Of a stretch of DNA of 64,000 nucleotides, positions 25,005 through 34,650 are shown one piece after another. Below the pieces are notes generated by a model. It was not told the DNA's origin, searched no databases, and saw only the letters and a program-made list of their open reading frames with translations. Within the stretch, counting starts at the first letter, position 1. The number at the start of each line of letters is the position of its first letter. Both the position numbers and the translations under genes were made by a program. The stretch is from Kluyvera georgiana ATCC 51603 (GTDB lineage: Bacteria; Pseudomonadota; Gammaproteobacteria; Enterobacterales; Enterobacteriaceae): NCBI RefSeq assembly GCF_001654985.1, contig NZ_LXEU01000049.1, forward strand, positions 1 to 64,000. The letters are read 5' to 3'.

Positions 25005-28000
25005 ATGAGCAAACTACTGGATCGCTTTCGCTACTTTAAGCAGAAAGGCGAGACTTTTGCCAATGGTCACGGACAGGTCTATGACAATAACCGTGATTGG
25101 GAGGATAGCTACCGTCAGCGCTGGCAGTTCGACAAAATCGTCCGCTCGACGCACGGTGTGAACTGTACAGGCTCATGCAGCTGGAAGATTTATGTCAAAA
25201 ACGGCCTGGTGACCTGGGAAACCCAGCAAACCGACTACCCGCGAACCCGCCCCGACATGCCCAACCATGAACCTCGCGGCTGCCCCCGTGGCGCAAGCTA
25301 CTCCTGGTATCTCTACAGCGCTAACCGCCTGAAATATCCGCTGGCCCGCAAGAAGCTGATTGAACTGTGGCGCGAGGCGCTGGCGCAGCAAACCGATCCT
25401 GTGCTGGCCTGGGACAGCATTATGCAGAGCCCGGAGAAGACCCGCCGCTACAAAGAAGCACGCGGTAAAGGTGGATTCGTCCGTTCATCGTGGAAAGAGC
25501 TGAACCAACTGATCGCCGCCGCTAACGTCTGGACTATCAAAAACTACGGCCCCGACCGCGTGGCGGGCTTCTCGCCTATTCCGGCGATGTCGATGGTCTC
25601 TTATGCCGCGGGGACTCGCTACCTGTCGCTGATCGGCGGAACCTGCCTGAGCTTCTACGACTGGTACTGCGACCTGCCGCCGGCCTCGCCGATGACCTGG
25701 GGCGAGCAGACCGACGTGCCAGAGTCTGCCGACTGGTACAACTCCAGCTATATCATCGCCTGGGGCTCTAACGTCCCACAAACCCGTACCCCGGACGCCC
25801 ACTTCTTCACCGAAGTTCGCTACAAGGGAACCAAGACCATCGCCATTACCCCCGACTTCTCGGAAGTCGCCAAACTCAGCGACCAGTGGCTGGCACCCAA
25901 GCAGGGTACCGACAGCGCGCTGGCGATGGCGATGGGTCACGTGATCCTCAAAGCATTCCACCTCGATAATCCGAGCGATTACTTTATCAACTACTGCCGC
26001 CGCTATACCGACATGCCGATGCTGGTGATGCTCGATAGCCGCGAGGATGGTTCGTACGTCGCGGGCCGAATGCTGCGCGCCGCCGACCTGGTTGATGGCC
26101 TCGGTGAAAGCAATAACCCGGAGTGGAAAACCGTTGCCTACAACAGCGATGGCGAACTGGTGGTGCCAAACGGTTCTATCGGCTTCCGCTGGGGGGAAAA
26201 AGGCAAATGGAACCTGGAATCACAGGCATCCGGTAAAGAGACCGAGCTGACGCTTTCTCTGCTCGATAGTCGCGACACGGTGGCGGGCGTGGCCTTCCCC
26301 TACTTTGGCGGCAACGAAAACCCGCACTTCCGCAGCGTGAAACAGGATCCCATCCTGGTGCGCAAGTTGCCGGCAAAAGAACTCACCCTCGCCGACGGCA
26401 GCCGTCGTCTGGTGGTCAGTATTTATGACCTGACGCTGGCTAACTACGGGCTCGATCGTGGCCTGGACGACAATCTGGCGGCAAAAAGCGTTGACGACGT
26501 GAAAGCCTATACCCCAGCCTGGGCCGAACAGATCACCGGCGTATCGCGGCAGAACATCGAAAAAATCGCCCTCGAATTCGCCGATACGGCGCATAAAACG
26601 CATGGCCGTTCGATGATTATTCTCGGTGCCGGGGTGAACCACTGGTATCACATGGACATGAACTACCGCGGCATGATCAACATGCTGGTGTTCTGCGGCT
26701 GCATTGGCAAAAGCGGCGGCGGCTGGGCACACTACGTCGGGCAGGAGAAACTGCGACCGCAAACCGGCTGGTTGCCGCTGGCCTTCGCGCTGGACTGGAA
26801 CCGTCCACCGCGCCAGATGAACAGCACGTCGTACTTCTACAATCACGCCAGCCAGTGGCGCTACGAGAAGCTGACCGCCAAAGAGCTGCTCTCCCCGCTG
26901 GCCGATCCGACGAAATACACCGGCCATCTGATCGACTTTAACGTGCGCGCCGAACGCATGGGCTGGCTTCCGTCCGCTCCGCAGCTCAACCTCAACCCGC
27001 TGTCGCTGAAAGCGAAAGCCGACGCTGCCGGGATGACGCCGCAGGACTATACCGTACAAGGGTTGAAATCCGGTGAGATCCGCATGGCCTGCGAGCAGCC
27101 GGACAGCGGGAAGAACCACCCGCGTAATATGTTTATCTGGCGCTCGAACCTGCTGGGCTCCTCCGGTAAAGGTCATGAATATATGCTGAAGTATCTGCTG
27201 GGAGCAGATAGCGGTATTCAGAGTGAGGAATTTGGCTCCTCAGAAGACGTGAAACCGGAAGAAGTGGAATGGCAGACCGCCGCGATTGAAGGCAAGCTCG
27301 ATCTGCTGGTGACCCTCGATTTCCGCATGTCCAGCACCTGTTTGTTCTCCGATATCGTCCTGCCAACCGCTACCTGGTACGAAAAAGACGATATGAACAC
27401 CTCGGATATGCATCCGTTTATTCACCCGCTTTCTGCCGCCGTCGACCCGGCGTGGGAATCGAAAAGCGACTGGGATATCTACAAAGGCATCGCCAAATCG
27501 TTCTCTGAAATCTGCCAGGGCCATCTGGGCACGGAAACTGATGTGGTGCTGCAACCCCTACAGCACGACTCCCCCGCCGAGCTGGCGCAGCCGTTCGCGA
27601 TTCAGGACTGGCGCAAAGGCGAATGCGATCTCATTCCGGGTAAGACCGCGCCAAATATTATCGCCGTGGAGCGCGATTATCCGGCCACCTACGAACGCTT
27701 TACCTCGCTTGGCCCGTTGATGGACAAACTGGGCAACGGCGGCAAAGGCATCGGCTGGAAAACGCAACCCGAAGTCGACTTCCTCGGCAAGCTTAACTAT
27801 GTCAAGCAGCAGGGTCCAGCGAAAGGTCGCCCCTGTATCGAGACGGCGATTGATGCTTCAGAGGTGATCCTCGCCCTCGCCCCGGAAACTAACGGGCAGG
27901 TCGCGGTGAAGGCCTGGCAGGCGCTGAGTGAATTTACCGGCCGCGACCACACCCATCTGGCGACCAACAAAGAAGACGAAAAAATTCGCTTCCGCGATAT

Positions 28001-28745
28001 TCAGGCGCAACCGCGCAAGATTATCTCCAGCCCCACCTGGTCTGGTCTGGAAGACGAGCACGTCTCTTACAATGCGGGCTATACCAACGTTCACGAACTG
28101 ATCCCATGGCGCACCGTCTCCGGGCGGCAGTCGCTGTATCAGGATCACCCGTGGATGCGCGACTTCGGTGAAAGCCTGGTGGCCTATCGACCGCCTATTG
28201 ACACCCGCAGCGTGAGTCAGATGAACGCTATCCCGCCGAATGGTTTCCCGGAAAAAGCGCTCAACTTCCTGACGCCGCACCAGAAATGGGGCATTCACTC
28301 CACCTACAGCGAAAACCTGCTGATGCTGACGCTCTCGCGCGGCGGGCCAATCGTCTGGCTGAGCGAAACCGATGCCAAAGAGCTGGGGATCGCCGACAAC
28401 GACTGGATTGAGGCATTTAACGCCAACGGCGCGCTCACCGCCCGCGCGGTGGTCAGCCAGCGCGTGCCGCCGGGCATGACCATGATGTACCACGCCCAGG
28501 AGCGCCTGATGAATATTCCCGGCTCGGAAGTGACCGGGCGGCGCGGCGGGATCCACAACTCGGTGACCCGTATTTGCCCGAAACCCACCCATATGATCGG
28601 CGGTTATGCGCAGCTGGCCTGGGGCTTTAACTACTACGGAACGGTCGGTTCGAACCGTGATGAGTTCATTATGATCCGCAAAATGAAAAACATTAATTGG
28701 CTGGATGATGAAGGCAACGATCAGGTACAGGAGGCGGCAAAATGA
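25005..28745 (+). CDS. narZ: Nitrate reductase Z alpha subunit
   Basis: A 1246-residue molybdo-bis-MGD enzyme subunit reducing nitrate to nitrite on the cytoplasmic side; E. coli NarZ has the same length. The N-terminal remnant Tat-like sequence is uncleaved. The [4Fe-4S] FS0 ligands are in STHGVNCTGSCSWKIYVKNG (His, then three Cys, with the fourth in RGCPRGAS). The molybdenum Asp lies in the SADWYNSSYIIAWGSNV region. The C-terminal segment ends in HEFIMIRKMKN-like sequence. It belongs to narUZYWV; its stop overlaps the narY start (ATGA). Confidence 0.95.
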   Translation: MSKLLDRFRYFKQKGETFANGHGQVYDNNRDWEDSYRQRWQFDKIVRSTHGVNCTGSCSWKIYVKNGLVTWETQQTDYPRTRPDMPNHEPRGCPRGASYSWYLYSANRLKYPLARKKLIELWREALAQQTDPVLAWDSIMQSPEKTRRYKEARGKGGFVRSSWKELNQLIAAANVWTIKNYGPDRVAGFSPIPAMSMVSYAAGTRYLSLIGGTCLSFYDWYCDLPPASPMTWGEQTDVPESADWYNSSYIIAWGSNVPQTRTPDAHFFTEVRYKGTKTIAITPDFSEVAKLSDQWLAPKQGTDSALAMAMGHVILKAFHLDNPSDYFINYCRRYTDMPMLVMLDSREDGSYVAGRMLRAADLVDGLGESNNPEWKTVAYNSDGELVVPNGSIGFRWGEKGKWNLESQASGKETELTLSLLDSRDTVAGVAFPYFGGNENPHFRSVKQDPILVRKLPAKELTLADGSRRLVVSIYDLTLANYGLDRGLDDNLAAKSVDDVKAYTPAWAEQITGVSRQNIEKIALEFADTAHKTHGRSMIILGAGVNHWYHMDMNYRGMINMLVFCGCIGKSGGGWAHYVGQEKLRPQTGWLPLAFALDWNRPPRQMNSTSYFYNHASQWRYEKLTAKELLSPLADPTKYTGHLIDFNVRAERMGWLPSAPQLNLNPLSLKAKADAAGMTPQDYTVQGLKSGEIRMACEQPDSGKNHPRNMFIWRSNLLGSSGKGHEYMLKYLLGADSGIQSEEFGSSEDVKPEEVEWQTAAIEGKLDLLVTLDFRMSSTCLFSDIVLPTATWYEKDDMNTSDMHPFIHPLSAAVDPAWESKSDWDIYKGIAKSFSEICQGHLGTETDVVLQPLQHDSPAELAQPFAIQDWRKGECDLIPGKTAPNIIAVERDYPATYERFTSLGPLMDKLGNGGKGIGWKTQPEVDFLGKLNYVKQQGPAKGRPCIETAIDASEVILALAPETNGQVAVKAWQALSEFTGRDHTHLATNKEDEKIRFRDIQAQPRKIISSPTWSGLEDEHVSYNAGYTNVHELIPWRTVSGRQSLYQDHPWMRDFGESLVAYRPPIDTRSVSQMNAIPPNGFPEKALNFLTPHQKWGIHSTYSENLLMLTLSRGGPIVWLSETDAKELGIADNDWIEAFNANGALTARAVVSQRVPPGMTMMYHAQERLMNIPGSEVTGRRGGIHNSVTRICPKPTHMIGGYAQLAWGFNYYGTVGSNRDEFIMIRKMKNINWLDDEGNDQVQEAAK

Positions 28746-30268
28746 AGATTCGCTCACAGGTTGGGATGGTGTTAAACCTCGATAAATGCATTGGCTGCCA
28801 CACCTGCTCAGTGACCTGTAAGAACGTCTGGAGCAGCCGCGAAGGCATGGAGTATGCGTGGTTCAACAACGTCGAAACCAAGCCTGGCATCGGTTTCCCG
28901 AAGGACTGGGAAAACCAGGAAAAATGGCAAGGCGGCTGGGTACGCGGCATCAGCGGTAAACTGACGCCGCGCATGGGCGGACGCGTCGGCGTGCTGGCAA
29001 AAATCTTCGCTAACCCGCTGATCCCGGGCATCGACGACTATTATGAGCCGTTCACCTACGATTATCAGCATCTGCATAACGCGCCGGAAGGCAAAAACCT
29101 GCCGACCGCCCGCCCACGATCGCTGATCAGCGGCCAGCGGATGAACAAAATTGAGTGGGGCCCGAACTGGGAAGAGCTGCTCGGCGGTGAATTCGAAAAA
29201 CGCGCCCACGACCACAACTTCCAGGAAATGCAAAAGGAGATGTACGGTCAGTTCGAAAATACCTTCATGATGTACCTGCCGCGCCTGTGCGAACACTGTC
29301 TCAACCCAAGCTGTGTCGCCACCTGCCCGAGCGGCGCTATCTACAAGCGTGAAGAAGACGGCATCGTGCTGATTGACCAGGACAAGTGCCGCGGCTGGCG
29401 CATGTGCATCAGCGGTTGCCCGTACAAAAAAATCTACTTCAACTGGAAAAGCGGCAAATCAGAAAAATGCATCTTCTGTTATCCGCGTATTGAGTCCGGC
29501 CAGCCGACCGTGTGCTCGGAAACCTGCGTCGGCCGTATCCGCTACCTCGGCGTGCTGTTGTACGACGCAGACCGCATTGAAGAAGCGGCCAGCACCGAGA
29601 AAGAAACCGATCTTTACGAGCGCCAGTGCGACGTGTTCCTCGACCCGAATGACCCGGCCGTCATTGAGGAAGCCCTGAAACAGGGGATCACGCAAAACAC
29701 GATTGATGCCGCCCAGCGTTCGCCGGTCTACAAAATGGCGATGGACTGGAAGCTGGCGCTGCCGCTGCATCCGGAGTATCGCACGCTGCCGATGGTCTGG
29801 TACGTCCCGCCGCTGTCACCGATTCAGTCGGTCGCCGATGCGGGCGGCCTGCCGAAAACCGATAGCGTCCTGCCGGCGGTGGAAAGCCTGCGCATTCCGG
29901 TGCAGTACCTGGCGAATATGCTCAGCGCGGGCGATACCGGCCCGGTGCTGCGCGCCCTGAAACGCATGATGGCGATGCGCCACTATAAGCGTTCGCAGAC
30001 CGTAGAAGGCGTGACCGACACCCGCGCCATTGAGGAAGTGGGTCTGAGCGAGGAACAGGTCGAAGAGATGTATCGCTACCTGGCGATCGCCAACTACGAA
30101 GATCGCTTCGTGATCCCCACCAGCCACCGTGAAATGGCGGAAGACGCCTTCCCGGAACGCAACGGCTGTGGCTTCACCTTCGGCGACGGCTGCCACGGGT
30201 CAGACACCAAGTTCAACCTGTTTAACAGCCACCGTATCGACGCCATTAACATCGGGGAGAAAGACTAA
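28742..30268 (+). CDS. narY: Nitrate reductase Z beta subunit
   Basis: A 508-residue iron-sulfur subunit (E. coli NarY 514) linking NarV hemes to NarZ. Cysteine sets are CIGCHTCSVTCKNVW (residue about 16), CEHCLNPSCVATCPSGA, CRGWRMCISGCPYKK and CIFCYPRI with CSETCVGR. The Trp in CRGWRMC replaces a cysteine, as in NarH, where that cluster is the [3Fe-4S] one. It carries no signal peptide or membrane segment. It is translationally coupled on both sides: ATGA with narZ, and its stop overlaps the narW start at 30268. Confidence 0.95.
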   Translation: MKIRSQVGMVLNLDKCIGCHTCSVTCKNVWSSREGMEYAWFNNVETKPGIGFPKDWENQEKWQGGWVRGISGKLTPRMGGRVGVLAKIFANPLIPGIDDYYEPFTYDYQHLHNAPEGKNLPTARPRSLISGQRMNKIEWGPNWEELLGGEFEKRAHDHNFQEMQKEMYGQFENTFMMYLPRLCEHCLNPSCVATCPSGAIYKREEDGIVLIDQDKCRGWRMCISGCPYKKIYFNWKSGKSEKCIFCYPRIESGQPTVCSETCVGRIRYLGVLLYDADRIEEAASTEKETDLYERQCDVFLDPNDPAVIEEALKQGITQNTIDAAQRSPVYKMAMDWKLALPLHPEYRTLPMVWYVPPLSPIQSVADAGGLPKTDSVLPAVESLRIPVQYLANMLSAGDTGPVLRALKRMMAMRHYKRSQTVEGVTDTRAIEEVGLSEEQVEEMYRYLAIANYEDRFVIPTSHREMAEDAFPERNGCGFTFGDGCHGSDTKFNLFNSHRIDAINIGEKD

Positions 30269-30963
30269 TGCGGATCCTGAAAATCATCGGGCTGCTGCTG
30301 GAGTACCCCGATGAACTCAGTTGGGACAACAAGGATGAACTGTTTGCGTTAATCGACAGTGACGCTCCGGAGCTGCGCCCGTTCCTTGAGCAGCACCTGA
30401 CGGCCTCATTACTCGATAAGCAGGCCGAATGGTGTGAGATTTTTGAGCGCGGGCGGGCGACATCGCTGCTGCTGTTCGAACATGTTCACGCCGAATCGCG
30501 TGACCGCGGCCAGGCGATGGTTGAGCTGATGGCGCAGTATGAACAGGTAGGTCTACAGCTCAACTGCCGCGAGCTGCCTGACTATCTGCCGCTCTATCTG
30601 GAGTACCTCAGCATTCTGTCGCAGGCTCAGGCACAGGAAGGCTTGCAAAACGTGGCGCCGATTCTGGCGCTGATTGGCGGTCGGCTAAAACAACGCCAGG
30701 CGCCGTGGTATCAGCTGTTCGATACCCTGCTGGCGCTAGCCAATACCTCACTATCAAGTGACAGTGTCACTAAACAGGTGGCAAGCGAAGCGCGAGACGA
30801 TACCCGCCAGGCGCTGGATGCGGTCTGGGAAGAAGAACAGGTGAAGTTTATCGAAGATAACGCCACCGCCTGCGACAGTTCTCCGCTGCAGAGCTATCAA
30901 CGACGCTTTAGCCAGGACGTGGCGCCACAGTATGTGGACGTCCGTATGGGAGGCCCGAAATGA
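30268..30963 (+). CDS. narW: Nitrate reductase Z assembly chaperone
   Basis: A 231-residue soluble chaperone of the NarJ/NarW family, all-helical, that binds the apo alpha subunit during cofactor insertion and membrane assembly. Recognised by [40 protein letters not shown] and [13 protein letters not shown]. It is not part of the final enzyme. Overlaps narV by four bases (ATGA). Confidence 0.93.
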   Translation: MRILKIIGLLLEYPDELSWDNKDELFALIDSDAPELRPFLEQHLTASLLDKQAEWCEIFERGRATSLLLFEHVHAESRDRGQAMVELMAQYEQVGLQLNCRELPDYLPLYLEYLSILSQAQAQEGLQNVAPILALIGGRLKQRQAPWYQLFDTLLALANTSLSSDSVTKQVASEARDDTRQALDAVWEEEQVKFIEDNATACDSSPLQSYQRRFSQDVAPQYVDVRMGGPK

Positions 30964-31640
30964 TACAGTACCTTAACGTCTTTTTTTACGACATCTACCC
31001 TTACCTCTGCGGCACGGTGTTCCTGCTGGGCAGTTGGCTGCGCTACGACTATGGTCAGTACACCTGGCGCGCCTCCTCCAGCCAGATGCTCGACAAACGC
31101 GGAATGGTGATTTGGTCAAACCTGTTCCATGTCGGCATCCTCGGCATCTTCTTCGGCCACTTCTTCGGCATGCTGACCCCACACTGGGTGTATGAATCCT
31201 GGCTGCCGCTGTCGCAAAAACAGCTGATGGCGATGATTCTCGGCGGTGCCTGCGGGGTGATGACGCTGGTCGGCGGCGCTGGCTTGCTGATTCGTCGCCT
31301 GTTCAACCCGCGCATTCGCGCCACCTCGTCGACCGCGGATATTCTGATCCTCAGTATTCTGTTGATCCAGTGCTGCCTTGGCCTGACCACCATTCCGTTC
31401 TCCGCACAGCATCCGGACGGCAGCGAAATGCTGAAGCTGGTCGACTGGGCGCAGGCAGTGGTTACCTTCCACGGCGGCGCGTCGGCGCACCTGGATGGCG
31501 TAGCCTGGGTCTACCGAGTCCACCTGGTGCTGGGCATGACCATCTTCCTGCTGTTCCCGTTCACCCGCCTGGTGCACGTCTGGAGCGCGCCGGTGGAATA
31601 TCTGACCCGTCGTTATCAGGTGGTGCGTTCACGCCGATAG
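30960..31640 (+). CDS. narV: Nitrate reductase Z gamma subunit, cytochrome b
   Basis: A 226-residue inner-membrane di-heme cytochrome with five predicted helices, matching E. coli NarV (226). It oxidises quinol at the periplasmic face and sends electrons to NarY. Histidine ligands are in [17 protein letters not shown] and [23 protein letters not shown]. It is the last gene of the cluster and is followed by a terminator. Confidence 0.95.
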   Translation: MIQYLNVFFYDIYPYLCGTVFLLGSWLRYDYGQYTWRASSSQMLDKRGMVIWSNLFHVGILGIFFGHFFGMLTPHWVYESWLPLSQKQLMAMILGGACGVMTLVGGAGLLIRRLFNPRIRATSSTADILILSILLIQCCLGLTTIPFSAQHPDGSEMLKLVDWAQAVVTFHGGASAHLDGVAWVYRVHLVLGMTIFLLFPFTRLVHVWSAPVEYLTRRYQVVRSRR

Positions 31641-31658
31641 CCTTTTCGAACCCTGTAA

Positions 31659-31690
31659 CCCGGCCGAACATCGCGACGCCGGGTTTTTTA
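31659..31690 (+). terminator. narUZYWV terminator
   Basis: CCCGGC pairs with GCCGGG, followed by TTTTTT, 19 bases after the narV stop. Confidence 0.9.
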
Positions 31691-31837
31691 TGCCACAAAT
31701 AAAATATTAAACCTATTCTCAACCACTCTATCTTTCACCGCCACAATGCGTAATAACGCGCTATATTACGTCCGTTGAATTTACCACCGTGCCTGACGGC
31801 ACGCGGGAAATATAAATTCACTCAGCATCGTAATTAA

Positions 31838-32007
31838 TAATCTTGTTATGGCGAGGCTCCTGAATAAACATAAGTTATCGCCCTGGTGGTATCGAGAGAG
31901 ACCATCACAGGGAAATACAGGCATCCATCGAATCAAGGTGTTGCCAAGATAACTTCTGACGGCTCAAGACCGTACAGATACGTTGTTCAGTGCTAAAACC
32001 GGGACGT
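31838..32007 (+). promoter_or_regulatory. M-box (ykoK-type) magnesium riboswitch
   Basis: The leader of the mgtE-like gene keeps the conserved landmarks of the M-box in order: GTTATGGCGAGGCTCCTG near 31844, a CGCCC segment, CATCGA then AAGGTG near 31937-31952, and CAGTGCTAAA at 31988-31997. The aptamer binds Mg2+ and turns off the downstream transporter. The E. coli mgtA leader is a different element. About 150 bases between the narV terminator and this element hold only a possible promoter and a small CGTGCC/GGCACG hairpin. Confidence 0.85.
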
Positions 32008-32040
32008 AGGGATTTTTCTCAGCTTTTCCTGTTTTGTTCG

Positions 32041-32063
32041 CCCTATATAGAATTTCTATAGGG
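32041..32063 (+). promoter_or_regulatory. Hairpin covering the mgtE ribosome-binding site
   Basis: CCCTATA pairs with TATAGGG; the 3' strand includes the GGGA that serves as ribosome-binding site for the start at 32073. It lies directly downstream of the M-box. It is a candidate expression platform acting on translation. Confidence 0.55.
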
Positions 32064-32072
32064 AACATTTTG

Positions 32073-33086
32073 ATGTCTTATATTCATGCCACTGCGCCGC
32101 TCTACCCAACCGTCCCTGTAACGGGCGATATTATTGCAAGCTACATGTCGAAAACGTTTATTTCGCTGCCGGAACCACTCAGCGTAAAAGAAGCGCGCGA
32201 GATGTTCCTGCGACAATTAAATGACGACCATTTCCCCTGCGCCGTATTCGTGGTTTCCGGCGACAACCTGCGTGGAATATTATCGACACGCACGCTGCTC
32301 CAGGCATCCGATGATAATCAGCCGGTCGCGCAGTTGATGACCACCACTCTATTCCACGTCGGCCCGGACGATACCCGCGACGTGGCGGCGGAACTTATCG
32401 AAAAGCACCGTCTGACCCTGCTGCCGGTGATTAAAAACGGCAAACTTATCGGCTGTCTGAATGAAAAAGAGATCGACCAGCTGTTAGCGGATGAAATCAC
32501 CGAAGACGCGCAGCTTCAGGGGGCGACGTTGCCGCTGGAAAAACCCTATCTGGAGATAAGCCCGGTTACGCTGTGGAAAAAACGCGCCGTCTGGCTGCTG
32601 CTGCTGTTTATCGCCGAGGCTTACACCAGCACCGTGATCCAGCACTTCGAAGAGGCGCTGGAATCCGCCATCGCGCTGGCGTTCTTTATCCCACTGCTGA
32701 TTGGCACCGGAGGCAACAGCGGCACGCAGATAACGTCCACTCTGGTGCGCGCGATGGCGCTTGGCGAAGTGGGGCTTCGGGATCTGGGGCGGATCCTGCG
32801 TAAAGAGATGTCGACGGCGATGCTGGTCGCCATCACCCTCGGCGCGGCAGGCTGCCTGCGGGCGTGGATAATGGGCATTGGCCCGGAAATCACCTTTATT
32901 GTCAGCCTGACGCTGGTGTGCGTCACCCTCTGGAGCGCCGTGGTTTCCTCGGTGATCCCGCTGGTCATCAAACGCGTCGGCATTGACCCGGCGGTGGTCT
33001 CCGCGCCGTTTATCGCGACGCTGATTGACGGCACCGGGCTGATTATCTACTTCAAAATCGCCCAGCACTTCTTAGGGTTAAACTAA
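32073..33086 (+). CDS. mgtE: Short MgtE-type magnesium transporter
   Basis: A 337-residue inner-membrane protein. Two CBS domains (about residues 15-75 and 80-140, with HFPCAVFVVSGDNLRGILST and RLTLLPVIKNGKLIGCLNE) precede an MgtE membrane domain of five helices with the signature PLLIGTGGNSGTQITSTLVRAMALGE. Canonical MgtE has an extra N-terminal superhelical domain of about 130 residues; here it is missing, and the protein starts just before the first CBS domain. MgtE is a Mg2+ channel gated by Mg2+ bound at its cytoplasmic domains. The start at 32073 follows AGGGA. The frame extends upstream to a TTG inside the regulatory hairpin, so 32073 is preferred. Confidence 0.85.
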   Translation: MSYIHATAPLYPTVPVTGDIIASYMSKTFISLPEPLSVKEAREMFLRQLNDDHFPCAVFVVSGDNLRGILSTRTLLQASDDNQPVAQLMTTTLFHVGPDDTRDVAAELIEKHRLTLLPVIKNGKLIGCLNEKEIDQLLADEITEDAQLQGATLPLEKPYLEISPVTLWKKRAVWLLLLFIAEAYTSTVIQHFEEALESAIALAFFIPLLIGTGGNSGTQITSTLVRAMALGEVGLRDLGRILRKEMSTAMLVAITLGAAGCLRAWIMGIGPEITFIVSLTLVCVTLWSAVVSSVIPLVIKRVGIDPAVVSAPFIATLIDGTGLIIYFKIAQHFLGLN

Positions 33087-33137
33087 TCTGTTGAGATCGT
33101 AAACGCCTGCAGCTCTATTCGTTATCTTTCCGGGACT

Positions 33138-33216
33138 GTAGGCCGGATAAGGCAATGCCGCCATCCGGCAATATGCGGCGGGTTGCCTGATGGCGCTACG
33201 CTTATCATGCCTACAA
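33138..33216. repeat. REP/BIME element
   Basis: Two inverted REP units, GTAGGCCGGATAAGGCAATG and TTGCCTGATGGCGCTACGCT, lie between convergent genes. Similar units occur at 51935 and 53644. Confidence 0.85.
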
Positions 33217-33232
33217 GATTTAAATTGCCCGC

Positions 33233-33754
33233 CTACAGTGCAGCCATAATTTTGTGAACAATGACTTCCGGTGAGCCCATTGCGAAAATCTGGATATCGC
33301 CCAGCGCCATATAGTCGGGAAATCGCTGGCGGAATTTGGCCTCTTCTTTATCCCGAACGAGCCCAAATCCGCGTTTAAGCTGACGCGTAACGATGCAGCC
33401 ACACGCGACATCGGCATCCTTTGATGGCATAAGCAGAATCGAACGCCCACATTCCCGCACGCGCTGGCGGTTGCGTTCGACAATATCCGGACGAATATCG
33501 GTGGCAAGAAATCCGGAAGATAGCGCAAAAACCACATTCTGCTGGCTCCGCTCAAGCAACAGCGCGTCAAACAACGCAGCGTTTTGCTCAAGATAGGCTT
33601 CATAGCCGTCAGATTTAAGGTACTCACGGATGTTCGCGACGCGCTCACAAAATTGCGCATCGAGATCGACAAACGCATACCCCAAACGAACGGCCAGTTT
33701 TTCCCCGACGGTACTTTTTCCTGCACCGCCCGGACCAATCAGAAAAAGATGCAT
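33233..33754 (-). CDS. Shikimate kinase-like P-loop kinase
   Basis: A 173-residue P-loop protein resembling shikimate kinases. Walker A is LIGPGGAGKSTVGEKLA (residues about 5-21), followed by FVDLDAQF, which corresponds to the shikimate-binding D-x-D segment, and a C-terminal LKRGF-like lid. The usual RGGG substrate motif is replaced by ALSSGFLAT, so it may act on something other than shikimate. Housekeeping AroK and AroL are encoded elsewhere. It stands alone between a REP element and a metallo-beta-lactamase-fold gene on the same strand. Confidence 0.65.
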   Translation of the reverse strand: MHLFLIGPGGAGKSTVGEKLAVRLGYAFVDLDAQFCERVANIREYLKSDGYEAYLEQNAALFDALLLERSQQNVVFALSSGFLATDIRPDIVERNRQRVRECGRSILLMPSKDADVACGCIVTRQLKRGFGLVRDKEEAKFRQRFPDYMALGDIQIFAMGSPEVIVHKIMAAL

Positions 33755-33800
33755 TATTTTATTTCCTCATAAATAAAATCGAACAACGCAGGGAGTATCG

Positions 33801-34592
33801 CTATTCAAACACAAACGTATCACCGGTCGCCGGGGAGATAACCTCCGGCAGCCACAGCTTGCCCCACGCCCCGGTACAATGGCAGCCCATGACTATATCG
33901 GGCTTCAATTGATGCAGAAACTGCCTGGCCTGCCAGAGCGTGCGCGGTGAAGCACAGCGCAGATGAAAGCCGCCGATAATCGCATGAACCTTCTCGATTC
34001 CAGTAATCTGCTGGCAGTGCCGCACGATGTTGATAATCCCACGGTGCCCGCAGCCGGTAATAATCACCAGCCCGCGTTCAGAGAGATAAATCAGTACGCC
34101 CTCATCGATCACGAAATCCGTTCGATCGCCGGTCACCCCGTAGGCCTTCGGGCTATCGACGGCAATCTCACCTGACCAGATAAAACGCTCGCTAATCTGC
34201 AACGGCGTGCGGGTGTATTCCATACGATGACGCGTGTAATCAATCTCCCGCGACAGCTTTTTCAGCTTGTGACTGCGCCCCGCAACGTTCACCGCGGCAA
34301 AGCGCTCGTGCCCAATTGTCGGGTGGCAGATAATTCGACTGTTTTCGGGCAGCCAGGGAACGCCGCCGCAGTGATCGTAGTGACCGTGCGAAAGCACCGT
34401 CGCCGTGAGGTTATCAAGAGAAACGCCCATTAGAGCAGCATTGTGATAGAAACTGTCATCCGGGCCGGTATCAAACAGAATTGAGGTGGTCTTATCCTTC
34501 AGCAATAGGCTTAGACCGGCTCGGTTACGTAGCCGATCGTCAGCGCCGCTGGCGAGATGATTTTCCAGTAAAACACGAAGCGTTAATGTCAT
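33801..34592 (-). CDS. Metallo-beta-lactamase-fold hydrolase
   Basis: A 263-residue soluble protein. The metal-binding motif is VLSHGHYDHCGGVPWL (H-x-H-x-D-H) near residue 68, preceded by SILFDTGPDDSF and followed by HAIIGGFHL with the later histidine. The pattern is that of the subfamily related to archaeal dihydropterin-phosphate synthase-like proteins (DHPS-like MBL fold). Substrate is unknown. Not found in this place in E. coli K-12. It lies between the kinase-like gene and nhoA. Confidence 0.75.
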   Translation of the reverse strand: MTLTLRVLLENHLASGADDRLRNRAGLSLLLKDKTTSILFDTGPDDSFYHNAALMGVSLDNLTATVLSHGHYDHCGGVPWLPENSRIICHPTIGHERFAAVNVAGRSHKLKKLSREIDYTRHRMEYTRTPLQISERFIWSGEIAVDSPKAYGVTGDRTDFVIDEGVLIYLSERGLVIITGCGHRGIINIVRHCQQITGIEKVHAIIGGFHLRCASPRTLWQARQFLHQLKPDIVMGCHCTGAWGKLWLPEVISPATGDTFVFE

Positions 34593-34615
34593 GATTATTC
34601 ATCCCTGAGGGTTTA

Positions 34616-34644
34616 CCCCGGCGTCGACTATCCCTCGGCCGGGC
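34616..34644. repeat. REP-like palindromic repeat
   Basis: CCCGGCGTCG...CTCGGCCGGG inverted repeat, the same type as at 37256, and related to the hairpin at 50054. Between MBL-fold gene and nhoA. Confidence 0.55.
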
Positions 34645-34650
34645 TACCTG

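Noticed and set aside
30761-30780. Palindrome AGTGACAGTGTCACT inside narW as an operator shared with 7281
   Set aside because: It is within coding sequence and the resemblance to GGTGACACTGTCACC is probably chance.
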